DNA from: Portunus trituberculatus
Lineage: Eukaryota > Arthropoda > Malacostraca > Decapoda > Portunidae
Assembly (NCBI RefSeq): GCF_017591435.1
Contig: NC_059256.1
Location: 8,191,814-8,255,813 of the forward strand
Length of the DNA: 64,000 nt
Direction of reading: 5' to 3'
The position numbers and the translations under genes were made by a program. Position 1 is the first letter of the stretch; every line of letters starts with the position of its first letter. The notes below the pieces were generated by a model. It was not told where the DNA came from. It worked only from the letters and a program-made list of their open reading frames with translations, and searched no databases. Of the stretch, positions 33,694-46,529 are shown one piece after another.

Positions 33694-34690
33694 GTTCCTA
33701 TAGAATCTTCTGTAGAAACCAGCCATCCCCAAGAACCTCATGAGAGCTTTCCTGGTGGTAGGGACAGGAAGCCAAGGATGGCCTCCACGTTAGCTCTCTT
33801 GGGCAACCTTGCCGTTCCCCACCACATGTCCCAGGTAGACCACCGTAGACTTCCCGAAGGTGGACTTGGCCAGGTTGATTGTAAGCCGGCTTCCTGGAAC
33901 CGACCCATCAGCCTCCGAAGACAGGTCAGATGTGTCACCCAGTCGTCTGAGTCACCACCAGGTCGTCCAGATATGCAGATGTTCCTCCAAGTCCTGGTGA
34001 TGTAATCTATAGCCCTCTGGAAGGTGGAGCATTAGACAAGCCAAGGGCATCACTGTGTATTGGTATAGTCCGAAGGGGTGATGAAGGCGGATATTATTTG
34101 GGCCTCATCCGAGAGAATCTGGTAGTAACCTTTAAGTAAGTCTATAGTGGTTACAAATTTGGCTACTCTATACTATCTATAAGGTCCTCTATCAAGGGCA
34201 ATGGGTAGGAGTCTGGCACCGTCACTTTATTTAATTTCCTGTAGTCGGTGCAAAATCGACTACTACCATCTGGCTTAGATGTTAACAGGCAGGGAGAAGC
34301 CCAGGGAGATATACTAGGTTCTGCAAGGTGATGACAGAGCAGATAGTCTACCTCTTTTTTCATCAAGTCTCTTTTAATGGGTGAAATGCGATAGGCTGGT
34401 TGTCTTATAGGCTTGATGTCATTAGATATTAATGTTATGTCATGTTGAATAGTAGTACAAAGTCCTGGAAGGTCACCTGTGATTTCTGAAAAGTCTAGCA
34501 ATAATATTTTAAGATCAGACTGTTGTGAAGGTGTTAAGGAAAGAAACACCTCATCAAGGTTGGACATGATTTGGCTGTTTGAGGGCGTCCTTTGGGTGAC
34601 GAGAAGAGGAATTCGATGTCGGACTCTTCCTCGGGGCACAGGACCAGACCTTCCCTACCAGACATACAGGTACAGTGCGAGACAAGTCGT
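33694..34690 (-). pseudogene. RT of Gmr1-like gypsy copy 2 (partial)
   Basis: From 34690 down: SNLDEVFLSLTPSQQSD, RQPAYRISPIKRD, SKPDGSSRFCTDYRKLNK and SYPLPLIEDLIDSI (34639-34163). After frame changes come [14 protein letters not shown] residues near 34050, the YLDD box near 33968, RRLMGRFQEAGL and [16 protein letters not shown] up to the gap. RNase H would lie in the gap. The first part is a clean 158-codon frame; the rest has at least three indels. Confidence 0.85.
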
Positions 34691-34699
34691 CCTCTGGTT

Positions 34700-35740
34700 C
34701 TCTGGAGTGGTAAGGTTTCATTAGATTAATATGAACTAGTTGGGAATCCTTACGACGGTCAGGAGTGTGGACCACATAATTTAATGGACTTAGTTTTGAG
34801 CCACAACATAAGGTCCCATGAACTTACTGTGAAGAGCATTGCCTGGAGTGGGGAGAAAAAGAAAACCTTGTCTCCTGGTTTGAAACTTCTCATGACAGAT
34901 TTGGGAAGAGAATTGTTGCATTTTAGTTTGAGATTTGAGGAAGTTTGATTTAGCAAAGATCTGACTTCACTGATTTTATTCTTAAGGTTACTGATGTAGT
35001 CAGACACACTGGGGCTTGAAGGAGTATTTTGAGTAAACCATTGATCCTTTAATATTTTGAGAGGCCCCTGATCTGTCTACCATAGAGTAATTCAAAGGGA
35101 GTAACCTAAAGAATCTTGAGGAGATTCTCTTAAAGCGAAGAGAAGGAAAGAATACTTTCATCCCAGTCTCCTTGATGCTCCAAGCAATACTTCTTCATCA
35201 TGGATTTTAATGTTTGGTGAAACCGCTCCAGACAGCCTTGGGATTGGGGTGGTAAGCCGAGGAGGTAACATGGTCGATGTTTAGCTCATTCACTATCTGT
35301 TGGAAAAAATGGCTAGTGAAATTGCTACCTTGTCAGACTGAATTTGTTTTGGAATTCCTACTGAGGTGAAAAAATGTATTAGATGTTTTACAATGGTCTT
35401 TGATGTGATGTTCTTAAGAGGAATTCTTCAGGGTACCTGGTAGTGGGATCCATGAGGGTTAACAAATACTGATTCCCTCGTTTGGTTTTGGGTAACCCTA
35501 CGCAGTCTAGAATGATCTTTTCGAAGGGCTCCGTCTGAACTGGAATAGGCGTCAGAGGAGCTGGCACAAGGCGTTCGTTAGGCTTACCCACAATTTGACA
35601 TATGTGACATGTTTTTACATAGTGTGACACATCCTTTTCATTCCTGGCCAAAAAATGTTGAAGAGCCTTCTTGTAGGTTTTTGGATGCCTAGATGACCTG
35701 ACAATCCATCATGAGCTAGTTCTATAATGGCTGGTCTTAC
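34700..35740 (-). pseudogene. Integrase of Gmr1-like gypsy copy 2 (frameshifted)
   Basis: The zinc finger spans AHDGLSGHLG (near 35720) to KTCHICQIVGK (near 35600). The core has ILDCVGLP at about 35500, QSDKG-type at about 35330 and the CLERF region at about 35230. The C-terminal module (SDYISNLKNKISEVRS, FKPGDKVFFFS, then GPY as KLLW..after a shift) ends near 34760. It lies between protease and RT. Three or more frameshifts. Confidence 0.83.
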
Positions 35741-36400
35741 AGACAAGGGATGACAACTTGATGTGTTTCTGACCAGGTGTCTAGTTGTTTCAGTTCAGGA
35801 GGTCTGTAGGCACGCATCAGGACTCCTTCCTGATAATAAAAACAAGGCAATTTAGACATATCCTTTGTCTCACTGGCAACATGTCTGATCTTAGCCAAAG
35901 TGAGATCCTGTTCCTGAGCATTAATCAAATTCTCCTTTGAAATGATGTTATTGTACAAGTTGTCAGTAGAGGCAATCATTGGTGGAGGAGGTGATGAAAG
36001 GGCAGGGGACTTGGACTGAGACCTGGTGACTGCACACACTGGGAAGAAGTGAGGGATGTTTCGTCCAGGGTCTTAGTGGGACTTTCTGTTAAGGGAGAAT
36101 CAAGAACAATTAAGTTTGGAACAGCCAAGTTACCCGCAAGATCATTACCAGTACAAGATGTACCCCCGGTACTGGCAGTTCACCAGGTTTAATGGCTACC
36201 ACAACCTCTCCTGAAATGAACGGGCACTGTAAGCTAATTTTAGCCAAGGATAGGAGAGCTGTGATTCGAGACCTGTAAGGATCACCTTCTCCCCAGTGAA
36301 AGCCTGTTTGATGTTAGGGATGACATCTTCCCTTAAGATGGATTGGGCAGCACCTGTATCACGCAGAACCTTGATATTTATTGCCTTGTCTTTACCATCA
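35737..36400 (-). pseudogene. Aspartic protease and linker of gypsy copy 2
   Basis: The protease reads INIKVLRDTGAAQSILRED, with the DTGA active-site motif near 36365, then VILTGLESQ. A frameshift near 36220 breaks it. The following linker (36039-35737) starts CAVTRSQSKSPAL and reads QEQDLTLAKIRHV and FYYQEGVLMRAYRPP, a segment that precedes the integrase zinc finger. The protease would cut the Gag-Pol precursor. Confidence 0.8.
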
Positions 36401-37769
36401 GTCAGGGACACTTTACCTTGATACATGTACGAGTCATAAAGTTCTAGAGGAGAGTTGACAGGGTTAGCTAGGGCCACTGGTTTCTTGTTCTCAAATGTGT
36501 TAGGTTTAGGGGCCACAAAAGAAAGTTGACGTTGAGAACCCTTGCAATTTGGGTGTCTACATTTTTGAATCGTGTGACCTGGCTTCTTACAGTATGTACA
36601 CCAGGGGGAATTATATGCATTTGGCGAGAATCCGGTCGGCTTACCACCCGCCCCCAAAACCTTCCCCAAAGGAGGACCTAACATTAGATAGTGAACCACG
36701 ACCTCTACTACCCAGGGATCCCATCAACAAAGCAAACGCATCAGCCACTTTAGCGGCAGACATAAGATCACTCTCTCCCGTTCTTCCACATGCCTCAGAA
36801 TATTAAAGGGTAACTTGTTCTTCCATTCTTCCAGGACCATTAGATTGAGCAACTCCGAAAAGGTGGTAATGTTAAGGGCGGCTAACCATTTCTTAAATTG
36901 TCTTAGTTTCTCACTAGCGAATTCAACATAGGTGTGAGTCTGGTTTCACATACTTTCGAAACTGTTGTCTGTATCCATCAGAAGTGATAGAGTAGGCGTC
37001 TAGAATGTTACCTTTGATCTCTTCATATTCTACCTCATCACTAAGGCCGTTGTATACCCTATAAGCTTTTCCTACTAGCTTAGGGACAAGGAGAGACACC
37101 CACTGATCCTTGGGCCATTTATTCCTATTAGCAATGCTCTTAAAAGCGCGAAATGACCTGTCAACATCAGATTCATCAAAAGGGGGAACTAGCGGAGCAG
37201 CTATAGCAGGATTAAAGCTTGCTAACTGTTTCTTTATATCTATTTCTTCCCCTCTAAACTTAGCGTCATTTCGTAGGGCTAACTCCTGAATTTCTAACTC
37301 TTTCTCCTGCCTTCTAAGTTGTAACTGAAATTCTTCTCTTTATCTTCTTTTTCTGCTTGTAGTTGCATTTCTTTTGCTTCTTTTTCTGCCTGTAATTGCA
37401 TTTCTTTCGCTTCTTTTTCTGCCTGTAGTTGCATTTGTTTTTCATGCATCCGGTATTCTAGTTTAAGCTTCTCAATTTCCCATTGACTTATCCTACTCTT
37501 ATCCTGTTCTTCCTGGGGACTGTGTATTATAGTCCTCGTATAGGCTGACATGGGAGTTAACTCTTCTATGGCATTTCCTAGCAACTGACCTTGCACTAGA
37601 TGTTCAACAACTACATTCTTAATGACCTCTTTAGTCATCTGAGACGTGATGGGAACATCAAAATGTTTAGCGATGGTCTTCCATTGGTCCTTCTTGATAT
37701 TAGCATCTTTAAGTTGTTCCAGAGAAGGGTCGGCACAAAATCTTCAACGTTAAACTGAGCGGAAGCCAT
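36401..37769 (-). pseudogene. Gag of Gmr1-like gypsy copy 2
   Basis: Start ATG at 37769 (MASAQFNVEDFV). A frameshift about 15 codons in is followed by KKDQWKTIAKHFDV, TKEVIKNVVVEHLVQGQLL and a Lys/Glu-rich coiled coil with three copies of an 11-residue unit (EMQLQAEKEAK, 33-bp repeats at about 37345-37450). A capsid-like part (FDESDVDRSFRAFKSIANRN, WVSLLVPKLVGKAYRVY, near 37170-37060) follows, broken near 36940. The nucleocapsid CCHC knuckle CTYCKKPGHTIQKC is near 36600. Gag would package the RNA. Two or three indels are present. Confidence 0.78.
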
Positions 37770-38418
37770 ATTAAATAGATGTTACACACAAAAAAAAATG
37801 ATAAGCGAATTACTTAAGTGAGGAACTTGGCAGAGTGATAATAAAGGCAACCTTGAAATTACCTAGATTATACTTAAGTAAACACTTATGAGTACAATCA
37901 CTAATGAGGGGTAAACTAGAGAGTTACGGCATTAAGAGGGATCCGGATTACTCTAGTTACGAGACTTGAGAGTGAGGAGCGAATTGTACTGAGACTTGTT
38001 ATTGATAAGGAGGCGGATTAGTCTGAGAGACTAGTTAAAATGGCCGATTCTAACTAGCGAGAAAAATGATCCGCGAAGTGAGGGATTGAGGGTTCGCATG
38101 AACATATGATGATCCCAACACTTGGATAACACTTATTACACACCTGCCTATGTGCAAAAAATAGAGATAAGTGCTATCGGTGAACACGTCTTTCTACCTG
38201 GTTTCCTGCTCTACCACTGCTATGCGATACCAATGAAAGTCACGAAGCACGTTTTAACCCAAAAGGAGCCACTTGATCGCACAAAGGTAAATTTAAACCA
38301 CACGCAGAGTAAGTCACAGAAAAAAAAAACACATCAAAGTCACAACACCACAGAAACACAAGCAATCACAGAAAAAAAAGTCACTGGAAAAATGGAACAC
38401 TGAACATGGGTTATAATG
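37770..38418 (-). other. 5' leader of gypsy copy 2
   Basis: About 650 bp between the primer site and the gag start codon, without a conserved ORF. Probably the untranslated and packaging leader. The plus-strand 93-codon ORF here has no family resemblance. Confidence 0.6.
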
Positions 38419-38436
38419 GTCCTGTCACGGTCGCCA
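38419..38436 (-). promoter_or_regulatory. Primer binding site, tRNA-Arg-like
   Basis: On the minus strand TGGCGACCGTGACAGGAC begins 2 nt after the LTR end. From memory it is the complement of the 3' end (with CCA) of an animal tRNA-Arg. Position and the TGG start are as expected for first-strand priming. Confidence 0.75.
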
Positions 38437-38439
38437 ATT

Positions 38440-38545
38440 GTTACGTTCACATGTTGAACCTGCAGTGTTTTTTTTTTTATTGTTATTGTTCAGGGTGATG
38501 CCAATCTTACCATTAACCTGGTGAACTGCCAGTACCGGGGTACAT
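38440..38545 (+). repeat. Chimeric LTR junction between copies 2 and 3
   Basis: Twelve bases of minus-oriented LTR end (TGTTACGTTCAC) run into plus-oriented LTR 3' sequence (TTGAACCTGCAGTG, poly-T, ATTGTTATTGTTC, GATGCCAATCTTAC). The sequence then passes within TTAACCTGGTGAAC into internal sequence that in copy 2 lies after the protease. LTR and internal DNA share TTAACC-GGTGAAC here. Confidence 0.75.
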
Positions 38546-38971
38546 CTCGTACTGGGTAACGATCTTGCGGGTAACTTGGCTGTTCCAAACTTAATTGTTC
38601 TTGATTTTCCCTTAATAACAGAAAGTCCCACTAAGACTCTGGACGAAACATCCCCTCACTTCTTCCCAGTGTGTGCAGTCACCAGGTCTCAGTCCAAGTC
38701 CCCTGCCCTTTCACCACCTCCTCCACCAATGATTTCCTCTACTGACAACTTGTACAATAACATCATTTCAAAGGAGAATTTGATTAATGCTCAGGAACAG
38801 GATCTCACTTTGGCTAAGATCAGACATGTGGCCAGTGAGACAAAGGATATATCTAAATTGCCTTGTTTTTATTATCAGGAAGGAGTCCTGATGCGTGCCT
38901 ACAGACCTCCTGAACTGAAACAACTAGACACCTGGTCAGAAACACATCAAGTTGTCATCCCTTGTCTGTAA
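38546..38971 (+). pseudogene. Protease-INT linker of gypsy copy 3
   Basis: One open frame from 38576 to a stop at 38971: NLIVLDFPLITESPTKTLDE, CAVTRSQSKSPALSPPPPP, QEQDLTLAKIRHVASE and FYYQEGVLMRAYRPP. It corresponds to 36039-35737 of copy 2. The frame should continue into the integrase zinc finger but stops by frameshift. Confidence 0.75.
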
Positions 38972-40045
38972 GACCAGCCATTATAGAACTAGCTCATGAT
39001 GGATTGTCAGGTCATCTAGGCATCCAAAAACCTACAAGAAGGCTCTTCAACATTTTTTTGGCCAGGAATGAAAAAGGATGTGTCACACTATGTAAAAACA
39101 TGTCACATATGTCAAATTGTGGGTAAGCCTAACGAACGCCTTGTGCCAGCTCCTCTGACGCCTATTCTAGTTCAGACGGAGCCCTTCGAAAAGATCGTTC
39201 TGGACTGCGTAGGGCCCTTACCTAAAACCAAACGAGGGAATCAGTATTTGTTAACCCTCATGGATCCCACTAACAGGTACCCTGAAGCATTCCTCTTAAG
39301 AACATCACATCAAAGACCATTGTAAAACATCTAATACATTTTTCACCTCGGTAGGAATTCCAAAACAAATTCAGTCTGACAAGGGTAGCAATTTCACTAG
39401 CTTTTTTTTTTTCCAACAGATAATGAATGAGCTAAACATCGACCATGTTACCTTCTCGGCTTACCACCCCCAATCCCAAGGCTGTCTGGAGCGGTTTCAC
39501 CAAACATTAAAATCCATGATGAAGAAGTATTGCTTGGAGCATCAAGGAGACTGGGATGAAAGTATCTCTTTCCTTCTCTTCGCTTTAAGAGAATCTCCTC
39601 AAAATTCTTTAGGTTACTCCCATTTTGAATTACTCTATGGTAGACAGATCAGGGGGCCTCTCAAAATATTAGTTTCAATGGTTTACTCAAAATACTCCTT
39701 AAAGCTCCAGTGTGTCTGACTACATCAGTAACCTTAAGAATAAAATCGGTGAAGTCAGATCTTTTGCTAAATCAAACTTTCTCAAACTAAAATGCAACAA
39801 TTCTCTCCCCAAATCTGTCAATCTGTCATGAGACGTTTCAAACCAAGAGACAAGGTTTTACTTTTTCTTCCCACTCTAGGCAATGCTGTTCACAGTAAGT
39901 TCATGGGGCCTTATGTTGTGGCTCAAAAACTAAGTCCATTAAGCTATGTGGTCCACACACCTGACCGTCATAAGGATTCCCAACTAGTTCATATTAACCT
40001 AATGAAACCTTACCACTCCAGAGAACCAGAGGACGACTTGTCTCG
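38972..40045 (+). pseudogene. Integrase of gypsy copy 3 (all catalytic motifs present, frameshifted)
   Basis: The HHCC finger is spread over 38990-39115 (HDGLSGHLG, then KTCHICQ). The core has VLDCVGPLP near 39205, QSDKGSNF near 39375 and the Glu motif QSQGCLERFHQTLK near 39475. The C-terminus has FELLYGRQIRGPL near 39640, and the GPY module (KFMGPYVVAQ) near 39898 in the next frame. Frames shift near 39295, 39395 and 39720. This is the only copy in which the D, D and E motifs can all be read. Confidence 0.86.
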
Positions 40046-40057
40046 CACTGTACCTGT

Positions 40058-41580
40058 ATGTCTGGTAGGAAGGAGTCTGGTCCTGTGCCCCCCGAGGAAG
40101 AGTCCGACATCGAATTCCTCTTCTCGTCACCTAAAGGACGCCCCTCAAACAGCCAAATCATGTCCAACCTTGATGAGGTGTTTCTTTCCTTAACACCTTC
40201 ACAACAGTCTGATCTTAAAAAGTTATTGCTAGACTTTTTAGAAATCACAGGTGACCTTCCAGGACTTTGTAATACTATCCAACATGACATAACATTAATA
40301 TCTAATGACATCAAGCCTATAAGACAACCAGCCTATCGCATTTCACCCATTAAAAGAGACTTGATGAAAAAAGAGGTAGACTATCTGCTCTGTCATCACC
40401 TTGCAGAACCTAGTATATTTCCCTGGGCTTCTCCCTGCCTGTTAACATCTAAGCCAGATGGTAGTAGTCGATTTTGCACCGACTACAGGAAATTAAATAA
40501 AGTGACGGTGCCAGACTCCTACCCATTGCCCTTGATAGAGGACCTTATAGATAGTATAGGAGTAGCCAAATTTGTAACCACTATAGAATTACTTAAAGGT
40601 TACTACCAGATTCCCTCTCGGACGAGGCCCGAATAATATCCGCCTTCATCACCCCTTCGGACTATACCAATACACAGTGATGCCCTTCGGCTTGTCTAAT
40701 GCTCCCGCCACCTTCCAGAGGGCTATAAATTACATCACCCAGGACTTGGAGGGAACATCTGCATATCTGGACGACCTGGTGGTGACTTCGGACGACTGGG
40801 TGACACATCTGACCCGTCTTCGGAGGCTGATGGGTCGGTTGCAGGAAGCCGGGCTTACAATCAACCTGGCCAAGTCCACCTTCGGGAAGTCTACGGTGGT
40901 CTACCTGGGACATGTGGTGGGAACGGCAAGGTTCGCCCCAAGAGAGCTAACGTGGAGGCCATCCTTGGCTTCCCTGTCCCTACCACCAGGAAAGCTCTCA
41001 TGAGGTTCTTGGGGATGGCTGGTTTCTACAGACGATTCTGTAGGAACTTCTCCACCCTGGCCGCCCCTGACGGACCTTATCAGCACTTCCGTCCCCTTCC
41101 ACTGGACCCCGACCTGTGACCAAGCCTTCCAACACCTCAAGGCGTTCCTCTCCTCGGAACCAGTGGTCTGGACGCCAGATCACTCCCGCCCTTCCATCTA
41201 CAAGTGGACGCGAGTGGAGTTGGAGTGGGTGCTGTCCTACTACAAACGGACCCCACAAGCGGCATCCTCCATCCCATCGCCTATCACTCCAAGCTGAAGA
41301 AACATCAACTCAACTACTCCACCATCGAGAAGGAGGCTCTGGCACTCGTCCTGGCGCTCCAACGTTTTGAGTGCTACCTTCATCCTGGTCCTCAAACTAC
41401 GAAGGTCTTCACCGATCACAATCCTCTGGCCTTCCTTCACGCCATGAAGAACCGAAACCAACGCATTCTTAGGTGGGCCTTGTTAACTCAACCCTTCAAC
41501 TTGAAGTCCACCATATCAAGGGGTGGACAACATCATCGCCGACGCCTTATCAAGATCTCCCGTCTCACCTCCTTCATGAG
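40058..41580 (+). pseudogene. RT-RNase H of gypsy copy 3 (frameshifted)
   Basis: A 192-codon frame (40058-40636) runs from ESDIEFLFSSPKG through RQPAYRISPIKRD and FCTDYRKLNK to LLKGYYQIPS. A one-base loss near 40630 shifts to [15 protein letters not shown] and the YLDD box at about 40764 (40677-41003). [14 protein letters not shown] is in another frame near 41000. RNase H (MDASGVGVGAVLLQ, STIEKEALAL, TDHNPLAFLH) runs from 41204 to about 41560. The His in place of the usual residues after the GVDN site is obscured by indels. Confidence 0.87.
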
Positions 41581-41598
41581 CCCATTACGGAGGTCTTA

Positions 41599-41610
41599 GG
41601 GGGGAGGAAA
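41599..41610 (+). promoter_or_regulatory. Polypurine tract of gypsy copy 3
   Basis: GGGGGGAGGAAA directly before the LTR, identical to copy 1. Confidence 0.8.
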
Positions 41611-42265
41611 TGTTACGGACCGCCCGTACTCCACTACCATCACCTCCTCCGCTTGTTACCTCGTTCGCCACCTCTCCACCTCCCCTACCACGTCACCGTC
41701 TCGTGAACCTTCCACGCCACCGTCTCATGAACCCTCCACGTCACCGTCTCATGAAGCCCCGCTACTGTCCCGAAGTTGAATTCACGCGGCCCCTTTCGAC
41801 TCAACCGGAAGTGTTAAGCCAGCTCTTGGCTTTCTGGAAGTCAAGTTGAGGTCCAGACCTCAACCAGTGAAAACAACGCCTCTTGGGTCTACCGTGGGAT
41901 CAACCATCACCCAGCATTTCACCACTGCGACACTGCATAAGTATCACTTCCCCTCGTTTGTGTTTTCCACATTGCCTCTATATAGGATTAGGATTATTGT
42001 TAGGTATTAAGTTGGGTTCTTTATTGTTGTATTTATTTCTGTGTTATATGTATATGTGTATGTCATTTTCCTGTGTTTCATGTTATATATCTGTGTTTCA
42101 TGTTTCATGTTATATCTATGTGTGTCAATTTCATTATGGGTTATTAAAATACCTTTTAAAGTGCCCCTTTGCATTTCCTCACCAGTTGAACCTGCAGTGT
42201 TTTTTTTTATTGTTGTTGTTCACCGGCTCCCCGATGCCCATCATACCAGTTTAACCGGTGAACGT

Positions 42266-42269
<4 letters not shown>
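41611..42269 (+). repeat. 3' LTR of gypsy copy 3 (659 bp)
   Basis: Starts TGTTACG and ends CGTAACA. Contains three units of the 24-bp repeat at about 41690-41760. It is followed at once by A(TA)n. Confidence 0.9.
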
Positions 42270-43640
<1,371 letters not shown>

Positions 43641-44585
43641 TAAATAGATACCTAGATAGATTCTTAGATAGATAGATACTTATAGTTTTATTAATGAATT
43701 TCCTTATATTCGGTGTCATATTGTATTGTTATCCCTGATCTCAATATTATATTTTTGTGTAATTTGTGATTATCATTGTTATTATTGTATTAATTTGACT
43801 ATAGCATATGTGTATTTATAATGTGAGCATTTGATATTGGTGCTAAGTCATTGACTGTGTGCCACGCTAGCAGTTCGTCATTTGTCATGCGCAGTTTCTC
43901 TACGCACCTCATGGACGCTGGTCTGTCAGAAGTGAGCTGTTCAGGCGCAGCCACCATTATCCCTCTTTGGCATGTGGCAGTGGTCGAGTTAACACCTTAC
44001 ATTGGCTGGTGGCTCACCTGGCGAGCCTTTGTGTCAAGGATAGATCTCAGTGCTGGGAGTGGTCGGCGTCCGTGAAGGGCACGGGAACATATGTTGGGTA
44101 TTTTGCATTGTCCTGCCATTTGTGAGTATTTTGGAGTTGTATTATCTGCTATAACTATTGTGATGTCTTCTGTGATCAAGATAATTAGCATATGCTTATT
44201 TGAGGTGCTGAAGTCCTTTAATATGGTGCTCAGAGTGGTGACCCCAATAACATGTTACAGTGGCTGACTCGAGTGAGTGGCGACTTCTGTTTGTGTACCG
44301 GAGTTCTAGGGTGCTATTCTCCTGCAAGCGGCTGCATTCCGTGGTCTCGCATAGTGTGAGTATTGTTGGTGTATAGTGTCAAGGAAATATGGAATGATGA
44401 TACGAGTTTAGAGTGTTAGAATGTTCGGTTTATTTATTGTCTCATTGTTTGCTGGCTGGATAGTCAGGATGCGATTATGCAGTGATAGTGATTTCCTTTA
44501 CTGTTTGGTGCAATGTGCATACTAATTAATATATGGGCTTATGCAATTGACAGTGACTCCTTGTGTGTTGAGTTAAGGTGCTTAT
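43641..44585. other. Unassigned stretch, possible LTR end and primer site near 44230
   Basis: No ORF with family resemblance. At about 44237 TGGTGACCCC follows TATGGTGCTCAGAG. These ten bases match what I expect for a tRNA-Trp-type primer site of CsRn1-like gypsy elements, but the match stops there. No partner LTR is visible. Confidence 0.35.
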
Positions 44586-44809
44586 CAGGTTAGGTGTGTA
44601 CTATGTTAAGAGTTGGTTCAAGGATTTAAATGATTGTTGTTCAGGTTAGGTGTGTACTATGTTAAGAGTTGGTTCAAGGATTTAAATGATTGTTGTTCAG
44701 GTTAGGTGTGTACTATGTTAAGAGTTGGTTCAAGGATTTAAATGATTGTTGTTCAGGTTAGGTGTGTACTATGTTAAGAGTTGGTTCAAAGATTCAAATT
44801 ATTATTGTT
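44586..44809. repeat. 56-bp minisatellite, four units
   Basis: CAGGTTAGGTGTGTACTATG starts at 44586, 44642, 44698 and 44754, exactly 56 bp apart. The last unit carries a few substitutions. Confidence 0.95.
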
Positions 44810-46036
44810 AAGTGCAAATGTCAGTTATTGGGTCTTCTTCATTGATATGATTATGTGTGAAGCATTGTTGGGAATGTTATTTGCAAGATATTGGAACCTG
44901 CATGTTTTACAGTTGAACAAAATAAATTCAAACGTGCAGCAGCGAGTTCATTGGCCCTACACAGCCTGCCTAGCAGAACACATATCATTAAGCAAGCAAC
45001 TACACATTAACATCCGTTTTATGTTTGATTTTATTTTTTTATTTTTCATCAGGTAACTACAGCATAGTCATTCGTTTTGTAGTCAATGAAATAAGATTGT
45101 TCTCTGTATTGCTTCAAAGTGGTCAATAAAATAAGATTGTTCTCTGTATTGCTTCAAAGTAGTCAATGAAATAAGATTTCTCTGTTCTCTGTATTGATTC
45201 AAAGTGGATCTAGGAATGAAGTTGGCTCTCGGCCGTATGTCGGTCAGTAAATAAGTAGGAATCAGAATAATTCCTGGTTTATAATGGGCTGATGTGCGCC
45301 ATGAATACAACTTGAACATATGCACATGCCTGCAAAATACAATAAATGCTGAAAAAAATAATAAATGAATGAATAAGAAAATAAATAAAAAAAAAGCCTA
45401 AAAATATTTAACCTAAAATGTGTTTTATGCTCCAGACTTTATTTAAAATGTGTTCTGTTACAGCAGTGAATGATGACTACGTAATGATAAAAGATCCAAG
45501 ATTATTAGTTATACTAGAATAAAACTCTTCCAAAGAAATAATAAGCTTTATGGAATATATTTGTCTTCCATTCATTTAATTAGCATGGCAAGGTTATCCC
45601 AACTATAATGTATCTAATATGTCAAACATTTCGTTTTCTCTTTTTTGCCTCATAATTACATTACATCAGAAATGTTTGGGACCAGCATTTACAAATGTTT
45701 ACTCACTGAAGTACCTTTATCTGTTTCATAATTATTTGTCCATACAGTATGTGTTCATGAAACTAATAAAAAGAATTTCAATCAATTATTCATTTGGTTT
45801 TGGTGTATATTTTTGTGGCCGGTGCAGTGTAATGGCTACATACATTAGCATTAAACCAGAAAGGTCACAGGTATTTATGATGTCACGAGCATACCACTTT
45901 ACTTTTCGTCACTGACCACACACTACACCTAAGGTTTAATTTAAGAAAACGACATGCAAAAAATTTTAGTTTATTACTGTACAAAAGCACTTTGAACATC
46001 AGGTAATTTGAACATTTTTTTTCTGCCAGCACGCGC
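44810..46036. other. AT-rich stretch with a short tandem repeat, no gene supported
   Basis: Three imperfect units of about 43 bp (GTCAATGAAATAAGATTGTTC..GCTTCAAAGT) at 45081-45215. Several ORFs below 100 codons have no motif I recognise. Nothing else found. Confidence 0.6.
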
Positions 46037-46515
<479 letters not shown>

Positions 46516-46529
46516 TTGAATGGTCAATA

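Larger units (their letters stand above)
33694..38439 (-). mobile_element. Ty3/gypsy copy 2, Gmr1-like order, with gag, protease, INT and RT (3' end in gap)
   Basis: Reading the minus strand from 38439: LTR tip, tRNA primer site, leader, gag, CCHC knuckle, protease, linker, INT, then RT. This copy supplies the 5' half missing from the other two and proves that INT follows protease and precedes RT. The right LTR is reduced to about 12 bp where it meets copy 3. Frameshifts occur in gag, INT and RT. Confidence 0.87.
38440..42269 (+). mobile_element. Ty3/gypsy copy 3, Gmr1-like order, internal 5' deletion
   Basis: Plus-strand order: LTR-derived remnant (38450-38520), end of the protease region, linker, INT (38972-40045), RT (40058-41100), RNase H, polypurine tract and a full 3' LTR (41611-42269). 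Gag and most of the protease are deleted. It is head to head with copy 2, so the two form an imperfect inverted repeat. Frameshifts in every domain. Confidence 0.87.

Noticed and set aside
44586..44809. CRISPR-like array (four regular repeats)
   Set aside because: Units are contiguous with no unique spacers; a minisatellite in a eukaryotic context.
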